DNA of 64,000 bases from Kalaharituber pfeilii (taxonomy: Eukaryota > Ascomycota > Pezizomycetes > Pezizales > Pezizaceae). The position numbers and the translations under genes are program-made. The notes beneath the pieces were generated by a model. That model was not told the DNA's origin, made no database searches, and saw only the letters and a program-made list of their open reading frames with translations. The stretch's first letter is position 1. Every line of letters starts with the position of its first letter. This document shows positions 9,750-21,373 of this stretch, in pieces. The stretch spans positions 1-64,000 of the forward strand of contig WHUZ01000008.1 in assembly GCA_015179045.1 (NCBI GenBank), read 5' to 3'.

Positions 9750-12700
9750 TCAGATTATTTACTTACTTAGTCGCAACACCCATGCATGAAACTCCGCTTA
9801 GTCAGCGTCTGGTTACGAGACTCTAGTATCTGTAAACCTTGGAACCCAAAATTCAACGCTAGCGTGAGGCAACACCAGCGACAACAGTAGTTAAATTTAG
9901 CAAATATCTGTTACGTCGAGGTACCGAGAACGTTCAAGCACTAAGATTATATTAATTCAAGCTCATTCCTCACACCTGAATGCCGATGCTATCTCTTACT
10001 TGTTCGAGCCACATAGAGACAGTCCACAATAATGCGGAGAGCTAGACTCTGTACGTAACCCGTACGGAGAAGGCCAGAATTTGAGAATCCTGGTGTACGA
10101 GTTTCTGGTGAGGGTTACCATCACCTAATTTATTCGCTTCTTCGCGGATACTGACTTTTCCAAATTATTTTTCGACCAAGACGGCTGAGGAGGTGTGCCG
10201 ATGTGGAATGCATGGGTGACAGCGCGTGCATTGCTCAACTGCCTATTCTGCTGGCTGGGGTGTCAGAGCGTTGGGGTGCTCCGTTGCGTCCGCTAGAATT
10301 AGGCCTACATGCCGCCTTTCCAAAACTGGCTTAGCCATATGTATGTAGATTGTGGAGGGGTAACCGAATGTGTAGAGTACTCTGGTTGTCAGATATTCAC
10401 CCCAACGTTCGAATTGTTCAGTCCGTACCTTCTATTGCATTCACTGCCCTGTTTCTAATGCTCTCTTTTCTTTTCTTTTTTTGCGAGCTGAAGCTTTTCT
10501 GGTTTCGCAATTATACTTGCGCACTGGTCATAGAATTTAGGTGTTATACAGGGCAGACATCATTCTCTCTTCATATTCTCTATCTCTGTCTCCCAATTAA
10601 AGCGCGAGTCTCAATCGCACAATAGCAGCAATCGGACCCCTACACTGTTCATTCCCAATTCAGATGAACATGGATGCAATCCCTGCTGGGTTTCTTGTAT
10701 GTGCATCTAGAATGTAGCCTATAGTATCAGCAATAATCAGTACATGGGAAACGATGATCGTTGATTCTGCCTTGTTGTATTAGTTGTCAAGCCGTTTCAG
10801 CAAGCTCCTTAGCCGAGGAGATATATTTTCCAGATGCACTGACAAGCAACTGGAACTGCTGTTCATTTCGACGTTTATTCCGCGACAGTTGTCGCAAGCC
10901 AAAACATCTTGGTTATCTGACACACATCATAATCCAAATAAATTATTTTCATTGGATCTAATTGTGTCCAAAAAATCAAGTTGCTCAGGCATCTATTGAG
11001 CAATCTTTCTTCCATTTTTCATCCGGTCGTGCTGGTATGTGCCAGGAGCTCACACTTATGCGCCTATTGGTCGGACAGTTCCACTAGGTCGCTGGGGCTT
11101 CTTGCCGGCAGTTACGCAATGTAGTAAGTTGCCAGTATCCGGGTGAGGTCAATGCCTCACGAATAATTGCGGACGGGTTTCTTCAGTCCTTTGTAAGAGA
11201 GTCGATGGGATTACGACTAAACACGGAAGATAGATCAAGGGGGCCCAAATATTTCACTAAACTTTCGAGTTCTCATGAGAGTTATTATACCAAGCAAACC
11301 GAGAGTGGACCACTCAATTTAGGTTTAGTCTCAATTTTATTATGATCCAGCCTACCTCTCTTCCCGTAGTCATATCAACACGCTCCCTCTTGTTGCTCTG
11401 TTGCCACCCCGATACCTGGTTGTTAGACAAGGATCTAGCTGCGATAAAGGGGAGCAAGTGGGCTTAGCGTGGTTACATAATATTTGTCCAAGTCTGTCTA
11501 CATTAGCTGGCGGCAATGCATTCGCATGCATCATCCCTCTTAGATCTATGTTCCATCAATTGCACCCCCTACAATGTATTTTGAATTTTATTGACACGCT
11601 GCCAGTTAAATGATCCCGTTATTTCGAATTTGAGGTTGCGATTCAGCAACATTTCGCGCAATTATTGCAATTCCTGCACCCTGTAACAGACCTCTTGAGA
11701 AAATTTTGGACAAGCCTATTTTTCCTTAAGCTCACCAATTCAATGGTCGTCAAGGTGCATGTCTGCTCTCATTCTTGGTATCATGGGTGCAGATTATGTA
11801 GAATATTCCTTCAAATGCACTTTAGTAATTGGGTGCAATGCGCACTGTGTTAGACCAATCTCAAGCTTTCGGATGATAAACTTAGGCCCATAATCTTTCA
11901 TTCCGATAAAGGCGAGCGACGGCTATTTTGAGGAGCTCACTCTAACCCTGCAATCCAAACCATGCACCTAGAGCTCTGAACAAAACTAACGCACAGGCTT
12001 ACAGTGTTGGATTGTTGACCTGTACTTCTGCCTTGGTTACGCAGCCCGCAGCCTGTTCCTTTGTGCTGGGATTCCCAAAAGAAATAAATGGTGGTTACAG
12101 ATGCTACCCAAGACACATGGCCAGGACTTAGTTAGGTTCAATCATCCAAGGACGTGTAAGGACAGGGGCCAGGGGGGTCGAAACCAAGAATGATGATATT
12201 TTTCTCTCTATCCTTCCAACTGACTAGTCAGCCCCTCGACCTGAGTTTCTTTTCCCTCGTACCAGTTGACGTAACATTACCTAACCCCACCCCCAGAGGA
12301 GGTAATCCCTCCAATCGCCCCCCTTCCGCTTCCTGTTTGGGTTATTTTGTAATTTAGACGTACTCTTTACCGTGTCAGACTGCTCCTGTAGGTTAAGCTA
12401 GGGGCGCCTCGATCGTTATCCACACTCTCACATGATGAGAATTAATAATGGCTGTCCATTAGCATGCAAGCAGTATTGCCTGGCAGACGTGCATATGGTG
12501 TCTTCTGGGCTCGAAAATCCTAGGCTTATTCACACAACCCCTCCCAGGCCATGAGGGGTCACATTAACAACGCATGTACTAACCAGACTAAGCAAAGCAT
12601 GTTTGGTTGCCACTACACCGCTGAAACCCAACTATCAATCCAAGAACAGGCTAGTCTGGCTTGGCGAACAGGCAACCGTGAATGTCTTCTCATCCGCATT

Positions 12701-12755
12701 AACCTTGCCACTAGCCAAGCACAATGACACACAGCAGTCAAGTGTCTTTATCTCA
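9750..12755. other. Long stretch without a recognisable gene
   Basis: No open frame over about 90 codons with protein-like composition was seen. Two short segments resemble the region after the first type A gene: 11155-11210 (gcggacgggtttcttcagtc) resembles 26990-27040, and 11910-11960 (cattccgataaaggcgagcg) resembles 28080-28125, in the same order. Both regions also end in a related fold-back element. This suggests an old, decayed duplication. Confidence 0.4.
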
Positions 12756-12760
12756 ATGCC

Positions 12761-13560
12761 CTGTAGTTCCCGGCTTCGCGGCTTCCTGGACACATTTACC
12801 ACCAAAACTGCGCAACTTTCGCACTCAATGTCTCAACAAATGCACTTTATGTAGCTATTAGACAAAGGGTAATTCCTGCGATCTAGCACCTTTCTTCATC
12901 AAAAATAGTGGGTGCAAAGGAATTATGGCTTGTCGCATTTCTATTGGAAGGCTTGGCATTTATTTGTATGGGATTCTCACACATAATGTTCCTAAGACCC
13001 GAATGTATCCTAATCTTCAACGTTAATTAGAATCGCTATGATATTATATGTCAAGAATCACCTGAAGAGATATAGTAAGGTGCTGCATCTAATTTACCCT
13101 CATTTATTAGATTATAAAGTTAGTGTAGAATTATCTACTTTTAGAGGTTGTTCTCAAACATATGGTTTCTATAAGAAATATGAATAATTTCACAACCACT
13201 ACAGGCACTTCCTAACTACGTTGCTCATAACTTCCAACTAAGTTCTCCTATTATCTGTGAGCGTCTGAGTTTTGTTAATGAATTTATTACAGGTGTAGCA
13301 TGCAGAATTCAAGAGTGGTGACATTTGTATGGGGATCCCATACAAATAAATGCCAAGCCTTCCAACAGAAATGCGACAAGCCATAATTCCTTCGCATCCA
13401 CTATTTTCGACGAACAAAGTGCAAGATAGCAGGAATTACCCTTTGCCTAATATCTACATAAAGCGCCTTAACAAATGCTGTTGTGGTTGTTGAAATATTG
13501 AGTGCGAGAGTTGCCCAGCTTTGGTGGTATTTGTGTCCGGGAAAGTGGTGACTTGATTTG
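12761..13560. mobile_element. Fold-back element, older copy
   Basis: Inverted arms of roughly 280 bp: caccaaaactgcgcaactttcgcac on the left (12802 onward, first bases here) pairs with gagttgcccagctttggtgg near 13508-13527. Both arms carry the aaggcttggcatttatttgt box. Same family as 28391-29233 but with degraded ends. No coding content. Confidence 0.7.
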
Positions 13561-13905
13561 GTGTTGGTATAAGCTGCCGGCACCATAATCCTGCACACCT
13601 TATCCTCGCACGCACACTGCCCCAGATCCCGCAGCCATTTCCTCTAAAAGTTTTACTGTTTGGTTGCACTATAGTACCCTGTTAGTTTGGTTATCATCAT
13701 TGGTTGCATATCTTGCCGCATTAGTTAGGTTGTGCTCTTCGGTTGCACTATAGCCCCCTGTTCCATCGCAGATTATTCTCATCCACGCACTGTACAAAAC
13801 TGACTCTACCGACCAGACGAAGGAATCAATTAAACCACAGCATACGGCACGGTAAACAAAATCCACCCAACGCTCTACCAGTTATTCCTCTATGTGTCGC
13901 TATAT
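13560..13905. other. Spacer before B1
   Basis: A short direct repeat (ggttgcactatag...ccctgtt) occurs at 13663 and 13742. No gene seen. Confidence 0.35.
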
Positions 13906-13915
13906 AATCCGAACG

Positions 13916-13936
13916 ATGAGACCCGGAAGTTTCTCC
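13916..13936 (+). promoter_or_regulatory. Conserved B-gene upstream box, B1 copy
   Basis: atgagacccggaagtttctcc, a diverged version of the box shared by five B copies (consensus ATGAGACYCGACAGTTTCTCC). The TATA box that follows in the others is eroded here (gcatctacgtaaa), in line with B1 being broken. Confidence 0.5.
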
Positions 13937-14092
13937 ATCTGCATAATTCAGCTCCGCATCTACGTAAAAGTGCTGGCGTTCCCTACTACTACTGCTTAAG
14001 AGATTCAACCCTCACCGTCGTTATTGCTTCTTGCCCCGGTACCAACAAAGCACTTCTACCATCAACCGTTGTCATCAATAGACGATCATCTG

Positions 14093-14974
14093 ATGCCAGA
14101 ACTGCTGTCTGCAGAGCTCTTGCCTCTTGCTACAACAAGTTTAACAACCATGATCGCTCCCGCAATAGCTCTGGACCCAGGTCTGCAAAGGGCAAATCAG
14201 TTCCTGATACTTCTTCCACCAGGGATTGAGCCACGGAGGATTCTTTACAGGTAGTTATGCATCATTTACAGATTCCGAACCCATTTCACAGTTTTCAGGT
14301 ACTGATCTGCCAATAAACGAACATAGTCGGACTGTATCAGAAGGCCATGAAACCTTTTCAGACAACCCTTCAAGCGGATCGCATCATCAACAGGAATTTG
14401 CAAGAGCACTACCAAATATGTATATTTGCAGCCAACTCCCAATTCAAGACAGCCAGTTTCCTGGACTTGATACCTTGGTTACCGACGTCTCAATTTCCAA
14501 CACGATTTTTGACAACATACATTCGGCAGTACCACCACCCTGCATTACCTGTCCACAGGTGATCAATGACCTCATTGAGTATTCACTTCATGAGAGCCAG
14601 GAGAGCTCTGAGATATTCAGCAGCACCATGGACCACAAAGACGATCTTACACATTTTCACAGCCAGAACGCTCAGTCTGTCCTCAATGCTGCAGCTGCAG
14701 CTTCTCAACAACCTCAAGTCATGTGCTGGATGTCTCCTAATATTCCAAATGACTTTGTGCCAGCTCCATCATGTCCGGAATATGAAATCAGATTCGAAGA
14801 GCCTACAATTTGTGGAGGCTCCTCCCCTAATTGACATTAAGAGGGTATGCTCAACACGACGCCAATCGGTAATATTATGGCATGCATGCAGGACCAGGCT
14901 GACTGTGACCCTTAAAGCAGACTCATGTCAATACCTATGGATCCTATGTTCCAACCTCTCTGTCCGGGGGCAAG
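14093..14974 (+). pseudogene. Type B superfamily copy B1, frameshifted
   Basis: Three exons by comparison with intact copies: 14093-14250, 14327-14844, and from 14921. Exon 1 encodes the conserved NQFLILLPPGIEPRRILYR block and joins in phase 2 to exon 2. Exon 2 carries the module MCWMSPNIPNDFVPAP followed by PEYEIRFEEP. The usual start ATGG has become ATAG (14079-14082), so the first in-frame start is ATG at 14093. A net two-base loss near 14811 shifts the frame, and translation ends at the TGA at 14832-14834 (about 221 aa), before the last exon. The final intron signals (gtatgc at 14845, gctgac, agcag) survive. The third exon would also run past the family stop. Probably a pseudogene; no function is known for the family. 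Confidence 0.65.
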
Positions 14975-15079
14975 CGGGAGAAAGAAATATTTATCGGAGG
15001 TGTACGTAGCTCCTTGCGAAAGATGAATGCATGGAATTGTTATATTTTACATTGCTTTTGTTGCTGTTGTATCTTTCGG

Positions 15080-15560
15080 GTATACTGTATTAGCCATGCA
15101 TCCTAGGGTTTCCCCCTACTCTGCAAGTAACAGCGCGCAGTGCTTCGGTCAATTGCTTTTTGAATTGCTTCAGCTTGGTTTTTGTCAGGTTTACTTATAT
15201 TTTTTCATGCAATATTTATTCTATTTTATTTTATTTTATTATTTTTACTTTATTTATTTTTACTTTATTTTTTTTTTGTTTTGAGCTTTCATACTACGCA
15301 AAGCGTATTCAACGTAGACTTCATTTACAACTTTCGTTACCACTCATGCGCGATTGAAAATCAGCTATGGTGTTGGCAGCTTAGTACCAACACCTTGTAA
15401 CTGATATCCTGGCCCTGTTGTCATCAAATGTGGGCTGTGTACTCATCAGGCAACAGAAGGAAGCAAGAAGAATTTTTCCAGTTTTTCGTTCTTGCCTCGC
15501 CGCCAGCGTTCGCAGGCAAGCACCATACCCATGTTGCGTAGGTACCAATTACATGTCTGA
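15080..15560. other. B1 3' flank, T-rich
   Basis: Contains a TTTTA-rich stretch (15205-15280). No gene seen. Confidence 0.4.
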
Positions 15561-15568
15561 ATCTTCTT

Positions 15569-15736
15569 TGTTAGAGATCTACAGTAATGTCGGAGGTGTC
15601 GGATATCAGAGAGGTCCGTGATAAAGGGTGGTAAGGGCCCGAGAGCAACCTCATGCTCTATGTATATAGGTGTATTACTTTGGCTACTCTCTCTACGAAG
15701 GAATAACAATCATCTCTTTCTACCCAAAGCTCAACA
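15569..15736 (+). mobile_element. Solo LTR (plus orientation)
   Basis: 168 bp, TGTTAGAG ... CTCAACA, flanked by a perfect 5-bp duplication TTCTT (15564-15568 and 15737-15741). A second copy lies inverted at 7384-7559. TATA-like sequence at about 15660. No internal region attached. Confidence 0.9.
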
Positions 15737-15741
15737 TTCTT

Positions 15742-16700
15742 TCTCTTTCGCCTTTTTGCTTTTTTCGCGTTGTGTTGATCTACACCCTGTAAGTTGTCGC
15801 ACCAATTAAACCCGGTCGTGCAAGGAGCGCTGGCTGCGAACAATGTGTGTTCGGGTTAGCTGTGCAGGTGAAGCTCCACTTCTGGCATGCGCATGGGCCC
15901 ACAACCCTGGCTGTGCGGTGTTCCAATTTGGCTGGTGCCAGGGAGCCCTGCCACGCCTGGAGCGGCAATCACCGCAATGGCTGAATGGTTCCGGAGTGTG
16001 CTGCGTTTTCGGCTAGCTGCAGCGCCCAGGCTGCACGCACACACCCACCCTCATAATTATCATATTATTATTCCGAGTGCTTAAAAGGACCCTCCCAACC
16101 TGAGTGCGAGGGCACCTCCCATTTCTCAAAATTTTCGCAACTATTAGCACGTCTACTTCATACGACATGACTCCTGAAAGTTCAACTCGGCACAACGACC
16201 TTTGCGGAAAGCGCCCTTGGAACCGACTCCTCAACTACAGTGCCCCCATGTGCGACACCTACACAGACCGAAAGCTCTCAGCACGCTGACCTAATTTCTT
16301 ATTCCAAAATGCCACACCCCTTATGCTTCCCCTTTGGGTGAACTCGTGAGGATTATTCAGCACTCATCGCTGTTACCAACACAGTCAACTTCACGCCAAG
16401 AACTAATAGGAGGACTCAAATACCAGTAACTCTACCATTCGAAATACCGAAGGAAGGACGAAGCCAAGCCCTCTTCCGGAAGTTCCTCATCCCGCCCCGC
16501 CGGAGCGCTGTACCCCCTCTTGAGAAGGATGGGATACTATATTGTGGACTTGTCAGGAGTAAGTTGGGGCAGGTAGGAATGAGTTGGAACTTGGTTGTGG
16601 AATGGAAATTAAGGTCGGAAGGAGGCACTCTATCGATGCGATGGTGAGATCCAAGTTGGGGTTAGATTCACAAGAGATGGAGTTTTGATAGTCTGGGCAG
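15742..16700. other. Decayed region, weak LINE 5' UTR similarity
   Basis: The stretch at 16265-16345 (ctcagcacgctgacctaatt, then cccctttgggtgaa) resembles the leader of the gag-only LINE at 21470-21545 (ctcagcatgctgag, cccctcggggtgaa). No open gag frame follows. Nothing else recognised. Confidence 0.35.
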
Positions 16701-16703
16701 TTA

Positions 16704-16955
16704 GTGCAAGAGGAAGCTTTCGTTGAGCAACTTTGGAATTTTCAGCCCTATACTCCTGGCACTCATGAACTCAATCCAGTCCTACCCTCAGAGAATCCTC
16801 CACAGCCTGCAACGACGGTCCCGACAAGCTCCGTTACAGTACTACATTCGATAAAATCCAGCCCTGAGCTCCCGACGGCACAACAGCTGAAATACAACCT
16901 CCGAAAGCAGCCTGAACATCTCTCAAATCAGAAATATAACTCCGCGAAATGTTAG
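16704..16955 (+). CDS. Orphan open frame, 83 codons
   Basis: Open frame whose product (starts MQEEAFVEQLW, ends KYNSAKC) has normal protein-like composition, rich in Pro, Thr, Ser and Gln, with no signal peptide, membrane segment or known domain. The listed start is a non-ATG codon, so it may be an internal exon. Downstream sequence (16960-17230) has further protein-like pieces in other frames, which could mean extra exons or a decayed transposon ORF. I do not recognise it. Confidence 0.2.
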   Translation: MQEEAFVEQLWNFQPYTPGTHELNPVLPSENPPQPATTVPTSSVTVLHSIKSSPELPTAQQLKYNLRKQPEHLSNQKYNSAKC

Positions 16956-17512
16956 AGCAAGCTTCAGCGATGCAGAGCCATGTCCAATAAGGAGCGTGCT
17001 AAAGAGAGTGGAAGCATCAACATTGGCAGGATTTGGGCCTACCGCCACCGTACCATCACCACTACGGACCCCCCCCCCCCCAACCCATCAGTGTCGACTC
17101 CCCGAGAAAGCGGCAATTAGATGGAAAAAGTAACGAAGATTACACAACTTGGGTGAAGAGCGAGATGCCATTTCGTCAAGTGCGATTATGGTGCATGGAG
17201 GAACCTTGAGGCGAAGCTAGAGAATATCCTTTATTGACTGGAAACCGCAATCAAAGAGATGGAAAGGACTCCTGGGTTTCAATAATGGAGGGAAAAGGAG
17301 GCATTCATTGAAGAGGGGTAAAAGATTAGTTCGGTCGCGGTAGGACTAAATCAGTCGTGGTATTCTGAAGGAAGAAGTCAAGTTAGCACTGCCGGGGTGA
17401 GATTGAGAGGGAGAAAGTGGAAGGAGGGAAGGGGGAAAATCGTGGACACTGACGTGAACTTGTTTTCTTGTTTTGGTTTTTGTGCCATAGGTGTGTCGTG
17501 ATGCTTCTTAAT

Positions 17513-17560
17513 TTTTTTTTTTTTTTTTTTTTTTTTTATATCAGTTACTCTGGTTTGCTT
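17513..17560 (-). mobile_element. Probable antisense LINE tail
   Basis: Poly T (25 bases) followed by atatcagttactc, similar to the complement of the family 1 tail (atatcattactcgc), but the hairpin is not recognisable. Confidence 0.4.
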
Positions 17561-18059
17561 GCTTCGGTTCTCTGTTCTATCTTCAATAATATGGATCGTG
17601 GGTCTGTTCCTTGGCTTGTTTTTGTACCTAGTTTCTTCAACGCAAGTTTGCTATGGCTCGTCATAGTCAAGTAGGGTTATACTAGTACTGAATAAAAAAA
17701 TAAGAGGGAAAAAAAAAAGAAAAACAGAGGACAGCTATGACAGGCAGGGCATGGACGCAAAGCAAGGCAGGCAACTAAATTGTAATTGTAATGGGAGGGT
17801 TTTGGGCAATTCGATTCCAATGCTCAACTCCAGCTGTTCTTACTGTTCCTACTTAAACCCAATTTATTCGCTCACTGGGGGTTACTTTCCATCTCACGTT
17901 CTAAATCCCTACCCACCGTCTTTTCACTACTCACATGCCTAGGCCGCAGTTGTCACCCATCGTCTTGCTACTGCTCATAATTTTATGGCACAGCTGACGT
18001 CTTGCGAAAAGGCGTTTTGGGATCGTATCATATCAGTATTGTGGAGGCTCATTCTATAA

Positions 18060-18180
18060 ATCCAGCCAATGGCACAGATTCCGCAGGCTACATACTTATG
18101 ACTCGTAACCAGTCAGCAGGGATTCAATTTGCGATCGCCTTTGCGTAAGAATATGCAGGTTTCGCCTCCGCCCAATACAG
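18060..18180 (+). repeat. Dispersed repeat, copy 1
   Basis: About 120 bp matching 33740-33860 in the same orientation: shared ccagccaatggc, gcaggctacatac and atgcaggtttcgcctccgcc boxes. No coding potential seen; probably a fragment of an unclassified mobile element. Confidence 0.6.
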
Positions 18181-18659
18181 TGCGCCTGGAGGCTGCCAAA
18201 ACGGGCTCAATGGTAGCTCGCCATGGAGGGACGGATGGTGTGCGTTGTATCGTTGCACAGCCGTGTCGGGGGAAAAAGCAAAGAGCAGCAATAGACGTGG
18301 CCAGATGCAGTATCTCGAGCCAGCCCGCTCCAGCTTCCCCCCTACCGTGCCCGATGTGGTAACAATGTGCCCAATCCCCTCTCTTGGCACTCCTTGTGAT
18401 GCATTCCTTGCAATACTACTTATTATGGATATATTGCAACTATGGAAATTGCATAGCATTATAATAATTTGATATCGCTGAATTAGAATTTTGCCATCAT
18501 TATAAAGAAAAAATCAAAATCCCAATATCTACAACCAAATTCATCATTATTCACCTAAATTGAGCCCTCGCTGTATATAACATAGCTCAATATTTACAGG
18601 AAAAACAATATATATAGGAAACTAGTGATACTCATCCATCTAGTGCTGGTCTTTTTATT

Positions 18660-18792
18660 TGAAGTCAAAAGTTTCACATCCAGATCATATGGGACACAGT
18701 TCACCTTCAAATTTATTGAAGTGGTTCACATTCTGGAGCTAATCTTCATCCTTACCCTGCCATGGCCAAGTGCTACAAGCGGGGTTATGTGA

Positions 18793-18825
<33 letters not shown>

Positions 18826-19320
18826 CATCCTTATCAATACTGTACCCAGAGTGCTCAAGTGATTCAGGATTACTGGGACTTGAAGTAGTAGTAGTAGTTG
18901 AAGCACCAGGGGTAAAGCAATAACTCTTTCTGAAGTGTCAGGTGTGACAGAACATACCTGTAGCTCGAGATCTGCTGCTGGAACCTACTTCCCTCCCTTC
19001 CCATTCTAGTATTCGGATCCTCCCACCTCAGGCACTAAAGGCCTTCTCCAGCTCCAGCGTAAATCCCCCATGGACTCTTTTTTGTAACTCGCTCAGCTGC
19101 AGCTATTTCTTTCTATTTCTGTTCCTCTTTTGCCTTCCTTTCATGCTCCTCCGCTGTTAAGTATTTTGCACATCAGCTGCTTTTTTCTTATCCTAGGCTA
19201 TTATCGCATCCTCCAGAGTTTCTCTTCCTCTTTTCTTACCTTCTCTGTTACTTTGTGTTCCTTTTTCAGTATCTCTCATTGTTTCTTTTCCTCCGCTTCC
19301 AGTCTGCTTTGACTTCAGCT
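18660..19320 (-). pseudogene. Decayed ORF related to 19535-19987
   Basis: Read on the minus strand there are protein-like pieces (LQLSELQKR near 19090; CFTPGASTTTTTSSPS and SLEHSGYSIDKDED toward 18840) broken by stops, frameshifts and the 66-bp insertion. LQLSELQK also occurs in the oppositely oriented relic at 19580-19605, so the two are inverted copies of one unknown gene or transposon ORF. Function unknown. Confidence 0.4.
18755..18820 (+). mobile_element. Ultra-short family 2 retro-insertion
   Basis: CCCTGCCATGGCCAAGTGC ... gcggggttatgtgatt plus poly A, 66 bp in all. Flanked by a perfect 13-bp duplication, atcttcatcctta (18742-18754 and 18821-18833). It lies inside the decayed ORF relic read on the minus strand at 18660-19320. 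Confidence 0.9.
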
Positions 19321-19397
19321 CCAAGCGGCAAAGGATCGAGTGTAATGCGGTCGTAGGCGCAGAGAGCCACGTCCCGCGAGGTTAGCAAAGAAACCCT

Positions 19398-19520
19398 TGA
19401 CTATCAATTCTTATTAGTCCTCTGCGAAGCTCGCATAGCAATGCCCACCTACGACCCATATATTTGCTGTCGCATATCGCATGCGTCGCATATGCGCTCC
19501 ATCGGCCGCCCACCATGGTT
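19398..19520. repeat. Dispersed CGCATATGCG-rich repeat, copy 1
   Basis: Matches the complement of 60180-60350: shared tcctctgcgaagctc, gctgtcgcat, gtcgcatatgcgc and ggccgcccac boxes. No coding content; likely a MITE-type element. Confidence 0.5.
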
Positions 19521-19534
19521 GAGGTGACGGTCCC

Positions 19535-19987
19535 GTGACAGGGGGAAAGAAAGGAAACAAAGGAACGGAAGCAGAGAAATCGCTGCAGCTGAGCGAGCTA
19601 CAAAAAGAGGCCATGGGGGAACTCACATGCGAGGCTTTCTTTTTTTTTTTTTTTTTATCACGTGACCCCGCATGCAGCTGTTTGTCAAGGCAGGGCCCCT
19701 GGGTATACACCCTCAAAGCCCGGAGACAGGCTTACACATGCGAGGCTGGGACTGGTGAAGAAACTGTTAGATTTGACTGAAGGGCTGGAAAACGAAGAAG
19801 AGAAGGGAAAAAAAAAAATTGAAGAAATAGATGGTGCAGGAGGAGAATAAATTTCATACACAGTTATTGGCCCAACAGCAACGCACTGTGAAGTCAATTG
19901 AAAACCTAACCCGTACACATCTGGAAGAAAGTCAGCGACACGCTCAACAACATCAAGAGTTTATGCAAGTATTTTTTCGCACATAGG
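19535..19987 (+). pseudogene. Broken coiled-coil ORF with an insertion
   Basis: Reading in segments: GGKKGNKGTEAEKSLQLSEL up to ELTCEA, then the insertion at 19637-19734, then GLVKKLLDLTEGLENEEEK, a frameshift near the A11 run (about 19811), and MVQEENKFHTQLLAQQQRTV followed by THLEESQRHAQQHQEFM. The composition (Glu/Gln/Lys/Leu heptads) predicts a coiled coil. Coiled-coil C termini after Myb/SANT-like domains are known in some transposon proteins, but no such domain is visible here and I do not assign it. Confidence 0.45.
19637..19734 (-). mobile_element. Short family 2 retro-insertion (about 98 bp)
   Basis: Poly T, then the complement of the family 2 module (CCTGCCTTGACAAACAGCTG, gcggggtcacgtgat) plus about 38 further bases upstream. 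Flanked by a perfect 13-bp duplication, cacatgcgaggct (19624-19636 and 19735-19747). The longest of the short family 2 insertions here. Confidence 0.85.
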
Positions 19988-20294
19988 TTAGGAAATCGGC
20001 CGAATAATAATCAAAGACAGTATTCTTCTAATATAGATGGTGTTACCCCCCCACTTAAGTTGAAAAACTGAGTAATCTGACCTCTATGCAGGTAAATATG
20101 TGCATCATAGAGGAGAGTTGCCATAATAAATTGAGGAACAACTCATTGCTAAAGATGGTGTTGGTTTAGAGCATAGCTAAGGAAGGAGAATAGTTGCTGA
20201 CAAATGTCTTTAAAGACCCATTCTATAACTATGTGGACTGAAGATATTCGTCAATTAAATTCTTGTTGTTCTGGAGTAAGACTTCCTCTTTGAT

Positions 20295-21215
20295 GGGCCC
20301 TCGAGACAGTAGAAGGCGAACTCCTCATCCTCACAGACTCTAATTTTTTTTTTTTTTTATCACGTGACCCCTCGTGCAGCTGTTCAGGCTCAGACTCTAA
20401 GGTAGCACTAGCAAAACTCCGGAGGATCGCAGAGGGACAAGGGCGCGACACAAAAAGTCAGGACAGCATGGGGAGGACGGGCAGCGAGGGGCGACCTGCT
20501 GGACGTAGCAGCGATGTGGGTTAAAGGACACAAGGGCATCCACAGCGACACGGAGGCAGACAAAGCGGCCAAAATCGGCGCCTTCTTGCAATACGAACCC
20601 GAAGTCATCTCCGAGGCCGGAATGAGATAACACGCCAAATCCTGGAGAGCCGAAGAGAGAGGGAGACTGGAAATGAGTTATAGAGTACAAAGGCTCGGAC
20701 ACACGGTCTCCATCATGGCGGGTCTTCTGGGCGGCAAAGGCTTACGAAACTGGAAGTACAAACTGGGGAGATCCGACGGACCCGAATGCCGATGGTGTGG
20801 CGAAGAGCTGGAAACCACAAATCACCTCTTAGACAGATGCCGGGTATGGAAATCCCGATGGCCAGGAGGGAGGCGAGCGCTATTTAGACCGGACAACACA
20901 GGTCAAGAGCAGGCAGATCCCCTCATAGCACTGATGGATTGGATGGAACAATAAAAAGGGACAGGGAATTCTTTCCAGCTCATTTTATCTTAGCACTGAC
21001 GGATCGGATGGAACAATAAATAGGGACTGGACTACTACGCTTACACATTACTTCCTTGGGTGGGACGATAAGGGGAAACGAAGCCTGTATTATTTCCTTG
21101 CTTACATATTATTTCTTTATTTCCTAGTATTCCCTTACTGTATTATGTAACTACACCTCGCCATAGCCCATAGGGCGGCATGCGAGTACTGATATTAAAA
21201 AAAAAAAAAAAAAAA
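20295..21215 (+). mobile_element. LINE family 1, truncated ORF2
   Basis: 921-bp insertion with a perfect 10-bp duplication, cctctttgat (20285-20294 and 21216-21225). It starts inside RNase H (EGELLILTDS), is interrupted by the 47-bp family 2 insertion, has frameshifts, then is open at 20673-20954 with the CRWCGEELETTNHLLDRC knuckle and the C terminus LMDWMEQ. A second degraded copy of the ORF end follows at about 20990-21020. The 3' UTR ends in the perfect hairpin (21157-21186) and poly A. Confidence 0.9.
20344..20390 (-). mobile_element. Ultra-short family 2 insertion nested in a LINE
   Basis: 47 bp: poly T plus the complement of the family 2 tail (gcctgaacagctgcac, ggggtcacgtgat). Flanked by a perfect 10-bp duplication, cagactctaa (20334-20343 and 20391-20400). 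It splits the TDSK catalytic motif of RNase H. Confidence 0.85.
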
Positions 21216-21373
21216 CCTCTTTGATATAGCGATAATAAATGTCGTAATACTCTATATGCTGGATCTTCATAAATTTGTAATGGAGTTCTATCTGGTGCAA
21301 ATGAATATTACTCTAGATAGGCTTGTAACTCACTTTCATTCCATAGATATGCATTATTTTGCCCCCCTCTACA

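Noticed and set aside
14024..14092. Upstream in-frame ATG for B1
   Set aside because: Other B copies have no frame here and start at the conserved position; the upstream extension covers the 5' leader.
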